DNA of 64,000 nucleotides from Hippasteria phrygiana (Eukaryota > Echinodermata > Asteroidea > Valvatida > Goniasteridae). The stretch spans positions 94,501-158,500 of the forward strand of contig JAZGUH010000547.1 in NCBI GenBank assembly GCA_037893225.1. Direction: 5' to 3'. The position numbers and the translations under genes are program-made. Positions 1 to 9,995 of this stretch are shown here, piece by piece. A model generated the notes under the pieces. The model was not told where the DNA came from. It did not search any database and worked only from the letters and a program-made list of their open reading frames with translations. Numbering within the stretch: the first letter of the stretch is position 1; every line of letters starts with the position of its first letter.

Positions 1-1031
1 ATTAAGCTTCAAACCAAACAGAGGTGTCTGTTGGTTCATGACCCCGCATTTCATGTCTTGTCACCTGACTTGTAGTAAACGTCTTCAGAGGGATTCTATT
101 GTTGTTACGAAAAGAGAAATTTGGCAACCAGAAAAGACACGATAATAAAGTGAAAAGATATCCAAAAGAAAACAAAGTGTGACACTGGACGGAAATTCTA
201 AATATTTCAGTTGAAAGTAGCTTCATTTGCTTTCATGTTTCAATGAAATTTGTTTATGTGTAAATAACTAAACATAAGTTTTATCAGAATTTCTAGAATA
301 TTAGTTCGCTTGTCAATTATGACAGCCATTTATTGTACATTAATAGTGACAGTTGTTTCTTCAGATCTTTCTAATGTTAAATACTACTTTTCAACGAGTT
401 TCTCCCGTTCTTTTAAACTGAGGAATAATAGTCTTAACTGATCGCACATTAGTCAATGGGTAAACAGCGTAAACATCTGATCTTGAAGTCATTTAACAGC
501 TCTACTTTTGGTGAACTGACATTGAATTATGACCTAGGACATCCACATTTCACACTCTGCATTGTTTCACATTTTTAATTACTTACACAAAACCGTAAAC
601 CTAAGATTTCACACCAAGTTCCAAAATAGACTGCGCGAATCTCACCCTCAAAGTCACAGAGATTTCTCCTTCTTTTAAAACTAACGTCAAGAGGCGCCAT
701 TTGTATAGGAGCAGAGGACCAACGTTGGATAGTCAAACTTTCAAAGCATCAGGCTACTATTGGTTGAAACTATCGTTGATGTCACGCGCACTTTTATGAA
801 TACAATGTATAAAGTTAGTCTGCATTGAGACGTTTTAAGAAAACGTCATTGCATTGGTACAAATTGAGCCTTCGGTAGCCTATATCAATCCACTGTTGAT
901 TGATAAACATTGCCTACTAGGACATCGCGACGGCTGGTAAACGTCTACGCCCCCATCTTCACCAATAATCATCGTCCCTATGACAGGTCACAAGGTGGCG
1001 CTACTTCAACGCAGCGATCGCAGTCGCTCCA
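1..1031 (-). other. Presumed Syt17 3' UTR and downstream flank
   Basis: This stretch follows the Syt17 stop codon on the minus strand. No open frame here has recognisable protein character, and no clear repeat is visible. The part from 1031 to about 310 is the probable 3' untranslated region; the rest is flank. This is inferred from position only. Confidence 0.4.
329..334 (-). promoter_or_regulatory. Candidate poly(A) signal of Syt17
   Basis: TTTATT on the plus strand reads AATAAA on the minus strand, about 700 bases past the Syt17 stop codon. Position and hexamer suit a 3' end of the transcript. Such hexamers are common in AT-rich DNA, so this is only a candidate. Confidence 0.35.
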
Positions 1032-1162
1032 TCAAGACACGCCTACCGAAGACGACGGGAATTCCTCGTCACATTCCTCGCGCGTGCGTAGTGTGTGCCA
1101 CTGAGCAACAGGCGAGCGATGGGCGTGGACCATCCGTTGCCAATGCGTGATTTCACTGGGTC
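1032..1162 (-). CDS. SYT17: Synaptotagmin-17, last coding exon (C2B end and C-terminal tail)
   Basis: This is the terminal coding exon of the minus-strand Syt17 gene. Seen: a TTTTTGGCAG acceptor precedes it. Its first two bases complete the split glycine codon left by the exon ending at 8161. The reading runs 42 further codons to TGA at 1034-1032. It contains HWQRM, HRSPVAQWH and the charged TREEC stretch. These line up with the end of vertebrate Syt17 as I remember it (HWRRM, THRTAVEQWH, then a short acidic/serine tail). The WHxL motif is the usual end of a synaptotagmin C2B domain. The exon is too short to stand out as an open frame and was found by searching for the HWxxM codon pattern. 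It lies about 7 kb from the preceding exon across a repeat-filled intron. Family identity and splice phase agree, so confidence is high. Confidence 0.9.
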
Positions 1163-1778
1163 CTGCCAAAAAGTATTTGAAATAAAACAAAATCAATCAA
1201 CGGAAAATCTCCCCCTTCAGAAATATACCCATGCAATCCAAACAATCTGAAATGTGGTCAGAAGTGCGACTTTTTGAGTCCTGTTTTAGAAATTGTTCCT
1301 GAAAAAAAAATACTCTGATGTTGATCGATTATGTATTCACAGTTGTCTGGTTAGTGATCTTCAGAACTGAAATTAGAAAGACTTCTAATCTATACCACAT
1401 GTAGCGCCGTGTACAAGTGAAATATACATTGGTGAATTAGAGCTGATTAATATAACCCGTGCTTGGGCCAAACCATTATAAATTATCTTCCATTTCAGTC
1501 CTGAAATGAAGCAACAAACACCGTCATGTGCAGCGAGGTAATGCAGAACTGAAACCCTGCAGCGTAACTGCCCGTCATCTTGCAATCCAATCGCTGTGTA
1601 GTGCGGAGATGATTAGGAATCGGTCACACATACGTCACTGCAGCTGTACAGTGAAAATCGCCTTATGGCGCTAATTGGGGTTCACCCTATATACAGCTAA
1701 CCAGTATTCATGTTTAGATTCAACACCAAATGCTGGGATTTATCTTCCTTGATTGTCTGTCTTTTACTTAGGAGTAGA

Positions 1779-2310
1779 AGGTATTCCTTCAATTTGAAGT
1801 AATAATACACCAACAAAATACTTTGACGAATCTGGTGTCTTTTTCAAATCCTAAGATCAAGTTGTATGCCTGTGAATTACTCCTGTTAAATAAGCAGCAT
1901 ATATTTCGGTGAAAATCTGGAACTTTTAACCCCCTCCCCAGCATTTCTTACATTCTTGTTTCTGATAACATTTTATTTACTGAGGTACATTTACACCTCA
2001 GTAAAATACAGAATTAAAAAAATGAAACAAAACCAGCCTCATTAAACTCTTGTCACTGGTATTGCATCTTGCTGATTACTTAGGTGTTGAACAGGTGCAA
2101 GCATTTACAACTTCTTTCAATTTTGCTTCATAAGCTGATCTCTTGCGCTTATCTTGCAGATCTTCCGTACCAATGTTAAGGTCATGGCAAACTATTTTCA
2201 AAATTTTTAGGCTGAGACTGTGTAGTTTCCCTGATCTGAAGAGTTCACAAATATTATACGTGTTCGACATGATTGGATGCTCTAGTCCAACTGTCTCAAG
2301 AACAGAAACC
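1779..2310 (-). repeat. Left arm of 0.53-kb inverted duplication (zinc-finger gene 3' end, antisense)
   Basis: This is the reverse complement of 3757-4294, with few mismatches and small indels over about 530 bp. Read on the minus strand it contains the same C-terminal coding segment as 3757-3991, including SVLETVGLEH, CHDLNIGTEDL and the CTCSTPK end, followed by the same 3' flank. The match stops sharply at 2310, where sense-strand sequence of the same gene begins, and at about 1779 on the other side. So the 3' end of the gene was copied in inverted orientation in front of its own body. Confidence 0.88.
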
Positions 2311-2754
2311 GATTCAAAGAGGCCCTTCAAAGCAAGGGAACATGTTTAAAGAGGTGCACGCAAGACTAAGGCCAGCTCTCGCAAGTGGAAAGCTACAAAG
2401 TGAAAGTGCCCAAGATGATGCTGCACCTCGCCCAGAACTTTTTCCCTGTCCCGAAGAAGGCTGCACTGATTCCTACAAGACGTTTTGTGATTTGAATCAC
2501 CATTTGTTATGTGGCAATCACACAAGATTGTTAGAGAAGCACACATTCCACGACAAGGTGAAAATCATGTATGCAGAGAAATTGCAGGTTGGGCAGGAGT
2601 AATCCCCTCCATGGAACCAAATGTAGCTCCAGCTGAGGATAAAGAACAAGCACTGCCTGCAGGTTGGGCAGTGCAGAAACGTCGTCAATCAAAACACTTC
2701 AACAAAAAACAAAAGAATTTTCTAAATGAAAAGTTCAATCTGGGAGAAGCAAGT

Positions 2755-3555
2755 CGTCACAGTTTTCATGAACAGACGAATTTTGCCTCTCCGCACTAAA
2801 CTAATAAAGTTACAAGAAAATCAGGTTTTACGCTGCTCACTTTTTAAATTGAAGATATTACCTAGGCCTATATACGCTATGGCTGAGAAGGGCAAAATTG
2901 CCAGAAAATTGATTTTGGGTTTTCACGAAGAGCCAATTCGGAACTCCGTGTTAATACAATAGGGCTGTGAAGGGCAAAATTGCCAGAAAATGGAATTTAG
3001 GTTTTCACGAAGAGACGAATTTGAACTCCGTGTTAATACAATAGGGCTGTGAAGGGAAAAATTGCCAGAAAATGGATTTTGGGTTTACACGAAGAGCCAA
3101 TTCGGAACTCCGTGTTAATACAATAGGGCTGTGAATGGCAAAATTGCCAGAAAATTGATTTTGGGTTTTCACGAAGAGACGAATTTGAACTCCGTGTTAA
3201 TACAATAGGGCTGTGAAGGGCAAAATTGCCAGAAAATGGATTTTGGGTTTTCACGAAGAGACAATTGACACTCTGTGGGGCAAAACGGGCCATTTCTCGC
3301 TTCTGAGTTTTCACGAACAGACAAATTTATTAATCAATTAATAACTCTGTAATTAATTGACTTATCGCTTAGCTGCCAATTACTTGTGAAAGACCGAGAA
3401 CTGAACTTTAACATAGTGTCAACACTGAATCAACATGTGGTATGAACGCAGGTAATATCTTCAATTTAAAAAGTGAGCAGCTTAAAACCTGATTTTCTTG
3501 TAACTTTAGTTTAGTGCGGAGAGGCAAAATTCGTCTGTTCGTGAAAACTGTGACG
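2755..3555. mobile_element. 801-bp non-autonomous DNA transposon with about 108-bp terminal inverted repeats and AAGT duplication
   Basis: The ends CGTCACAGTTTTC and GAAAACTGTGACG are inverted copies. The inverted match extends inward about 108 bp (2755-2862 against 3448-3555). Both sides carry AAGT (2751-2754 and 3556-3559). Removing the element and one AAGT joins the zinc-finger frame as ..GEAS then GTKCDP.., which confirms the exact borders. The interior is an 82-bp tandem array and no transposase is present. A 4-bp target duplication narrows the superfamily, but I do not assign one. Confidence 0.88.
2879..3300 (+). repeat. 82-bp tandem repeat, about 5 units, inside the transposon
   Basis: Units begin near 2879, 2962, 3044, 3126 and 3208 with GGCTGTGAAGGGCAAAATTG and continue through a gttttcacgaagag segment to ctccgtgttaatacaatag. 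The last unit is degenerate (cggGCCATTTCTCG). The word TTTTCACGAAgAGACgAAT also occurs in the element's ends, so the array may have grown from end sequence. Confidence 0.85.
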
Positions 3556-3756
3556 AAGTGGCACAAAATGTGACCCTTCGATTGTTGCAAAAAAAATGCG
3601 CGTCAAGAAAGACACACAAGGAAACAGACTGTTCACTGCTTCAGAGTTTTTGACAGCACAACAGATCTCAAGTTACTTTAGCCGAATTGCTTCAAAGGTT
3701 AAAGAACTGGCACCAACAGTAGAGGAGGACAGAGACAAAGATCATAAACAACTTCT

Positions 3757-4294
3757 GGTTTCTGTTCTTGAGACAGTTGGACTAGAGCATCCAATCATGT
3801 CGAACACGTATAATATTTGTGAACTCTTCAGATCAGGGAAACTACACAGTCTCAGCCTAAAAATGTTGAAAATAGTTTGCCATGACCTTAACATTGGTAC
3901 GGAAGATCTGCAAGATAAGCGCAAGAGATCAGCTTATGAAGCAAAATTGAAAGAAGTTGTAAATGCTTGCACCTGTTCAACACCTAAGTAATCAGCAAGA
4001 TGCAATACCAGTGACAAGAGTTTAATGAGGCTGGTTTTGTTTCATGTTTTTAATTCTGTATTTTACTGAGGTGTAAATGTACCTCAGTAAATAAAATGTT
4101 ATCAGAAACAAGAAATAAATGTAAGAAATGCTGGGGAGGGGGTTAAAAGTTCAAGATTTTCACCGAAATATATGCTGCTTATTTAACAGGAGTAATTCAC
4201 AGGCATACAACTTGATCTTAGGATTTGAAAAAGATACCAGATTCGTCAAAGTATTTTTTTTGGTGTATTATTACTTCAAATTGAAGGAATACCT
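3757..4294 (+). repeat. Right arm of 0.53-kb inverted duplication
   Basis: Partner of 1779-2310 in opposite orientation. It includes the last 78 codons of the broken zinc-finger gene and about 300 bp of its 3' flank, ending at about 4294 (ttgaaggaatacct). Beyond this point the two sides are unrelated. Confidence 0.88.
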
Positions 4295-4724
4295 TAAATT
4301 TCACTTTTCTTGTTTTTTGGGAAAAATGACCATATTTGAGGCAGTACTGCCTAAAGAGGATACAATCCCCCAAACTTTTCTCACCAGATATGAAATGACC
4401 AATGGTGGCCCTCATCACATACAAATGGAAAATTTTCTAAGACCCCTGGCAAGTTGTCATTTTGAGGGGCAAAAATAGGCTAAAAATTACAATTTTGCAA
4501 GTTTTCAAAACATGTCTTATGTTATGTTCTAAAAATAGCATAAGGGTGACATTTAAAACATTATCTTTTTTTCTCAAGTAAGGGCAAGGATAATACTTTG
4601 TAATGGTGTAATTGGTTTTGTGACATTAAAATGCATTTTGGCTCGGTGGCCTTTTATAAATAAGGCAAAAACACTTTTTGAGACCACACAATTGGCCCAA
4701 AATGGCCAAAACACAACATGGCCC

Positions 4725-4738
4725 GTTACCATGGCAAC
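4725..4738. promoter_or_regulatory. Candidate RFX X-box
   Basis: GTTACCATGGCAAC fits the palindromic RFX consensus GTNRCC-N(0-3)-RGYAAC exactly. It lies inside the Syt17 last intron within a longer imperfect palindrome (cccgttaccatggcaacggg). Motif only; no evidence of use. Confidence 0.4.
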
Positions 4739-4966
4739 GGGTCATAGGAAAAATTGAAAAAAAATATTTTTGTTACTTGCTCATCTAGTCCTTTCATTTA
4801 AAAGAAAAAAAAATTTGGCCGAAGACAAGTATGTTAAGTATTTACATGGAATCACTCTTAAGTGTTTGAATTATTCTTTTTAATTCTTGGGTTTTAATCC
4901 AACCAGTCTAACAGTATTAGTGGTTGCTAAAAAAGAATAAATTAATAAATTGATAACCCTTGTTCA

Positions 4967-5182
4967 CACTCTAAAAACTGTGTTTAACAATTAAATCTAA
5001 TCAGTGTGTAAACATGTTTAGAAGCTCAACATTACGTGTCCAATTCCTAAACATCAATGTTCAATGGCTAAACACTATCCGTCAATACGCTAAACATGTT
5101 TAGTATTTGAACATATTTACAAACGGATAGCTAGAATGTGTTTATAAAAAAAAATTAATTGCTAAACACAGTTTTTGCAGTG
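4967..5182. mobile_element. 216-bp miniature inverted-repeat element
   Basis: The left end CACTCTAAAAACTGTGTTTA matches the reverse complement of the right end TAAACACAGTTTTTGCAGTG. The interior repeats variants of TAAACATGTTTAG and AAACAC words. There is no coding capacity. Ends of the CACTNTAAAAA type recur at 14523-15191 and, more loosely, at 37678-37783. Confidence 0.75.
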
Positions 5183-5400
5183 CATGCAATCGGACATTAC
5201 ATTTTTTGCTAGTTTTATTTCCCCTTCAAATTCACACCATCTGTGTCGAAAAGGGTTTTTACTTTGTAATACTGAACATTAATAGGCAAATAACATGCAA
5301 TATAATCATGGAACAAATATAGATAATATAGGTTTTCTCAGCTACATTTTTCATTCAAATTCAAAGATTCAGATATTCGAATTCGTCCAGCAGAATCGAC

Positions 5401-5852
5401 TTAAATGTAGTATACATCATTTGCAAACATCGAAAAACAAAACTAATGAATTAGGGGCCTACATATATTACGAAATACCGTACTAGACTGAAAGTAAATA
5501 GCAGTTCCCAGCATCCTGTGAAATCATGGCACCTGGTGTGCTTTCGTGGAAATTTATATAGTTTTCCAATGATTGTCGGCCGACAATCGTTGAAAATAGT
5601 CGAGTTCCCCGACCTGATAATTCCCTGACGTCTATAAATTGCTCCGTTTTGTCTAAAGTATGATCAGGGATCCAGACTACTAGAACATATTTTTTCTCTC
5701 TACGCAGACTACGGTTTTCCCAGCATCTATATACACAAAACTTTAAACAGGTCAGTGTTTCAGTATTTGCTAGCACCCTATAAAATACTAAACCCCAAAT
5801 TCATTTATTTCTGAAAATTACAGCAAAAGCAAATGGTGTATACTACCTTTAA
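5401..5852. mobile_element. TTAA-ended miniature element, family M copy 1
   Basis: It starts TTAAATGTAGTATACATCATT and ends with the inverse, GGTGTATACTACCTTTAA. It is 452 bp including both TTAA. Internal landmarks shared with copies at 15911, 48843 and about 62950 are gaaataccgtactagactg, atcctgtgaaatcatgg, ccaacgattgtcggcc and caaaactttaaacaggtcagtg. TTAA borders followed by AGG recall the T2/Kolobok-type ends I know from Xenopus elements; that link is inference. Confidence 0.8.
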
Positions 5853-6347
5853 TGCATTTGTCATACAAAATTAAGGTTCAATCGAATTCAAACCACGAGC
5901 ACACATTTTCGGCAAGGAGCATTCAATTTCATCTCCTCCACGCCGAACTGTGATGTTCAGAAATCAATTCGTCTTTTGCCACAGAATTTAATAACAAATT
6001 TGTTCAATTTCGTCATACTTCATTATTGATTCTCAGTAAAATACACAGAGGCCGCTGTTGAGGATAATTCCCCACTTTCTTTTCTTCTCTTTCCTTATTA
6101 TTCATACATTTATTGTTTTTTTCTTTCGATTTAATTTTCTTTATATTACGTTAGACTCATTTTTAAGCACACAAAAGTAAGATGAAATTGAGGGTCGTCG
6201 ACATTTTTGAAATTTTTCGTCTTTTTTGCTGCTTTTTATTCGTTTCTTCACAAAAAAGCTTTATAATTAGTTGTTCTTGTCTTCTGCTGTTAATCTCATG
6301 CTGCAATTTAACTAAAGGTTAAATTACATATATTTAAATTAATTTTT

Positions 6348-6462
6348 AAAGTGAACAAAGAAAACTGACAGGAGCGAGATTCGAACCTATGACCTCCGGA
6401 ATACCGTACTGGAGCTCTACCAACTAAACTATCTTGCCCTATATATGTATGTTGGCGGTCTC
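6348..6462 (-). repeat. tRNA-derived SINE, inverted partner of 7391-7505
   Basis: On the minus strand this reads a tRNA-like head with A box TAGTTTAGTTGG and B box GGTTCGAATC, followed by cctgtcagttttctttgttcac. The acceptor stem pairs poorly, and the element shares its non-tRNA tail and upstream 20 bp with 7391-7505. It is therefore a SINE, not a functional tRNA gene. Confidence 0.75.
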
Positions 6463-6647
6463 CGTATCATTGAGCGATCTCCACAATATCACTTCCCAGG
6501 TTGCATGATATGGGGGAAAATGGAACCCCCCTCTTTTGTGTTGGCCATTGTGTTCCGGAATCTCAGGAATTCTTTTCAGAAATCTAGGGGGGATGTGTTC
6601 GGTAACAATAGTCTGGAGTGTGTTTAGGGTATATAGGGACAAAGGGG

Positions 6648-6669
6648 AAGGGGGGGGGGGGGGGGGGGG
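6648..6669 (+). repeat. Poly-G run
   Basis: About 22 G in a row after a G-rich lead (ggggaagg), in the interval between the two inverted SINE copies. Length in the assembly is probably unreliable. Confidence 0.9.
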
Positions 6670-7390
6670 TACCCCTTAGTCTATGGAATAGCCGCTCGTG
6701 CAACGCGACGAGCGTCTATAATATGTGTGCAGATCTGGCGATTAATTATGCAAGACAACCGCCTCTTGACCTCTAGATTTTGACCAATCAGCCTGCTCGT
6801 TTTTCGGACCTTCGGGAAACCGCTGATCAAGGCGCGCGTTGCTACCCGGACACGTAACGCGCCCCGGATATGCATATCTTTGAGAAATGTAAACATTTCT
6901 GCACGCGCACGGAATTATGTTGCAGTTGTACTGTGCCTAGTATAGTATAGTACTGCGTACTGCGTGCGCGTGCTGGGGAGCACGCGACACGCGCGGCGGC
7001 ATTTGAATTATTTTATAACTGCCATCGCATGCTACATACGCGCCGTGATGAAAACGGAGAAACTGGGTCAGCTGACACCCACCAACCAATCAGTACCTTC
7101 GTCCACATTTCTGATCGAAATGACGTCACTAGTTTGCAAAGTCCACTCCGATTGGCTAGCGAGCGGGGTCGCATAAATTAGCATGTCCGCATATATCAGA
7201 CGTTGATATGCAATGCATGCAACGTCTGATACTCAGTCTAGGTACCCTATGCCCCATATCGTGCTGGGTACCGGTATCCCAGGTTGTATCGTAAAATTGG
7301 GCGTGATCCCTGGCTTATACGGCATTATGGGTTTATGACTTCTGACGAGCGCCCACCCAAACAAAGATAGGCTCTACTGACAATTTGGGA

Positions 7391-7505
7391 GACGGCCAAC
7401 ATATGGCATGATAGCTCAGTTGGTAGAGCGCCGGTACGGTATTCTGGAGGTCGCAGGTTCAAATCCCGCTCCTGTCAGTTTTCTTTGTTCACTTTGAAAA
7501 TTTAT
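7391..7505 (+). repeat. tRNA-derived SINE (plus copy)
   Basis: The A box is TAGCTCAGTTGG and the B box GGTTCAAATCC, spaced as in a tRNA (about 7405-7478). They are followed by the same cctgtcagttttctttgttcac tail as the inverted copy at 6348-6462. The anticodon loop lacks a proper U33 and the acceptor stem has mismatches, so I do not call a working tRNA. Confidence 0.75.
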
Positions 7506-8160
7506 TACAATGTACGTAGTCAGTTTCCCCTGGGGTTTGTTTAAATTTAAATTACTTTCTTTTGGTAACTCTTCTCTCAGTTCAGTATAACTAGGCCTAC
7601 TTGGTCTGATAATATGCGAACGATAATATGCAAACTGAGCTTGGGAACGCAATGAAAATGCTTAAGTACAGACCAGACTAATTTACTTAACAAAAGTATT
7701 AAACTGATTGACATACAACGAATTTGATCTCTGAAAGCTGCCATTCTGCAACAGCTTAGGCAAGTTTAATCTGTAATGACGAATATTCTCGACCCGATGT
7801 TCAAGTAGATTGACGAATTTGAATATTGGAATTAGTGAATTCGAATGAAAAAACATTTTAAAATAGCCGGGGAAACCTTAGGGACAAAAATGCAACAGCT
7901 GCTGCACTGTCCCTGATGATGTGACTCGATGATGTTGATGCTCATGAGTAGGACTATAATGTTTGTATTCTTGTTCCGATTCTTGTTGTTGTTGTTGTTG
8001 TTGTTGTTGTGGATGTATTAGTTGATGTTGTTGTTTTTGTTTTTGTTTTGGTTGCTATGTTGCTATTGTTGTGTTGTTTTCGTCACCATCGTCGTTGTCT
8101 TTGAAATTGCTGTTGTTGCAGCTGCTGTCGCTGTTATTGCTGTTGCCATGGCATTCTTAC

Positions 8161-8385
8161 CTGATGGATATTTGCCCAGGATAATCTGACCGATGAAGTT
8201 GTCTCTACTCTTGGAATTATAATCCCAGACGGATACGAGCAAGCACACATCGTCGAGTGCACTCGGGGTGACATGCAGGCTGAAGGTCTCATTGAAGACT
8301 GGATCAATAGTGTTTTTCTTCGTCGATGTTTTCTTGGTCTTGACCACCTTCTGTTCCATGATCAGCTGCAGCTTCACGAACGGAT
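8161..8385 (-). CDS. SYT17: Synaptotagmin-17 exon encoding most of C2B
   Basis: The acceptor is TGTCAATCAG and the donor GTAAGAAT. The first two bases finish the aspartate codon split with the exon ending at 11870, giving GSDPFVKLQL. Conserved C2B features follow: the polybasic-like VVKTKKTSTKK strand, TIDPVFNETFSL, and DNFIGQIILGKYPS. The last base is the first of a split glycine codon completed at 1162. Of the usual C2 calcium-site acidic residues, the Asp of SDPF and that of VWDY are visible, but the second loop-3 position reads N (WDYNSK). Known of the family: Syt17/B/K protein binds membranes largely without calcium and acts in trafficking at the Golgi and secretory route. Spacing and residues match the vertebrate protein closely. 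Confidence 0.95.
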
Positions 8386-8572
8386 CTGATTGACAAACCA
8401 CAAAGGTTAAAAGCCTAGTCATAAATGCTGAATCTTAACAAATCGGCAAGAAGTCGTGACACATCGAAAAGAATTCCTGGCAATTGGAAATTAGTTGATG
8501 CCGATTCAACTTTCAAACTTTACCTTAAACTTGTCATTTTTATCTCGGACAAAATTCCAAGTCGCTCCAGTT

Positions 8573-8802
8573 TAACATAACATAACATAACATAACATAA
8601 CATAACATAACATAACATAACATAACATAACATAACATAACATAACATAACATAACATAACATAACATAACATAACATAACATAACATAACATAACATAA
8701 CATAACATAACATAACATAACATAACATAACATAACATAACATAACATAACATAACATAACATAACATAACATAACATAACATAACATAACATAACATAA
8801 CA
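8573..8802. repeat. (AACAT)n pentanucleotide satellite, about 46 units
   Basis: About 230 bp of uninterrupted 5-bp units lie in a Syt17 intron. On the minus strand the three frames stay open and read MLCYV repeats, which is a property of the unit and not a gene. Perfect regularity suggests recent expansion. Confidence 0.97.
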
Positions 8803-9995
8803 AAACCAATTCATTTATAACCGTCGTTTTTCATCACTCAATTTATATTGGAAAGTTACTCATGGTTTGTAAGCATGCCATATTTGCAGTAAATTGGGGT
8901 TATAATTACAGATAATTGATTTTCAGCATTTAATTTTTTTTTTAATTGAAAATTAGCCACATAATCCTCTTCTATCTTTAAACAGGCAGCAAATAAAACT
9001 GTTACAAATAACACGTTACTGGTACGATTTCTTTGTTCCCCATCGGCGGGTATTATTGTCAACACAAAGTCAACACAATCGTCTTTAATTAAGTCGTTTC
9101 CATACGTACCTTTGTAACAATTAACAAAATTCAACAAGCATAATGAAAACTCCACACAATGACACAAGAATATGTAACGATGGACCCGGCACACTTAAAA
9201 TGCACTAAATCTATACACCCGCAATCGGTTATACGATATCCCTTCGTGTATACAGCGAGACATGTAACCGAATCAGACTCGACGACAGACACATAATATT
9301 ATAAGACCGATATTGGGGGATAACATGACACACCAAGCCCGCCAGTGACGTACATCTAAGATCGCTCATTCCTCGTATGTCGTACAGGGTATCATCACTA
9401 CCGCGAATCCTCCATCAAAGATATGGTGATTTGCCCGTTAAATATTTGATGAGGGCTGTAATCACAAACATTGACGGCTAAATCGGGATTGACAGATTGA
9501 GGATTTGCGAGCTGATATACACCAATGTGTATATTGAAGGATTATGACCCGAATTTGGCTGGAGAGCAGGGTGTCAGCCATTTCAGTTTGTATCTAAACT
9601 CATCAGGCGGACTTGTTAACGGTAGCTTTCCGATTACAGGAAAATGAACTTTCTGCTTAATTGGTAGCGTCTTGAACGAAGCAGACGATAGGCCTATTTA
9701 CAAAGGATTATTCAAGAAAATGCTCTTTCTTTTTTTATTTGGTTTGGTTTTGGCTCGATTCTGAGACTATATACAGATTCAGGGATAAGTTATTTGAAAT
9801 TAGACAAGCCGGAATACAGGAAACTATACGAAAAATTATTATTAGTTTTCAGCCTAAACAAACCGTTATTTCCCATTTGAACGGCAACACAATTATCTCT
9901 CTGCGTATTTACAGCCTAAAAGAGTGAATACAGATGTTTATTTTAAGAATTAAAATTCAATATCCGTATCCAAAGAGCTGTATCAATGTTATTAT

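Larger units (their letters stand above)
2311..3991 (+). pseudogene. Broken C2H2 zinc-finger gene of a multicopy family, split by a transposon
   Basis: A coding relic runs in sense from 2311 to 2754 and resumes at 3560-3991. The first part has a C2H2-like finger (CPEEGC then HHLLCGNH, about 2446-2520), then a stop at about 2600 and a one-base frame change into GWAVQKRRQS and NEKFNLGEAS. The second part reads GTKCDPSIVAKKMR, NRLFTASEFLTAQQISSYF and a lysine-rich C-terminus ending CTCSTPK with TAA at 3989-3991. The arrangement (finger, a GWA..K.RR..F..KQK.FL segment, an FTASEFLTxxQI..FFSR-like segment) resembles an uncharacterised multicopy zinc-finger family I recall from invertebrate genomes. 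Its function is unknown to me. The 5' end is absent: at 2310 the sequence passes into an inverted copy of the gene's own 3' end. The finger suggests nucleic-acid binding, but this copy is dead by frameshift, truncation and insertion. Confidence 0.7.
1163..8160 (-). other. Syt17 last intron, filled with transposons
   Basis: The intron runs from donor GTAAGAAT (8160 downward) to acceptor GGCAG (ending 1163). It contains a zinc-finger gene remnant with flanking inverted arms, an 801-bp transposon, two miniature elements and an inverted SINE pair, annotated separately. Remaining stretches at 1163-1778, 4295-4966, 5853-6347 and 7506-8160 hold no gene I can see. The last contains a (TTG)n run near 7984-8010. 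Confidence 0.8.

Noticed and set aside
7405..7478. Possible tRNA gene (good A and B boxes)
   Set aside because: The acceptor stem pairs poorly, the anticodon loop lacks U33, and the same unit with the same non-tRNA tail recurs inverted at 6348-6462. It is a SINE head.
8520..8814. Three overlapping minus-strand frames reading MLCYV repeats
   Set aside because: Produced by the AACAT satellite, which has no stop in these frames.
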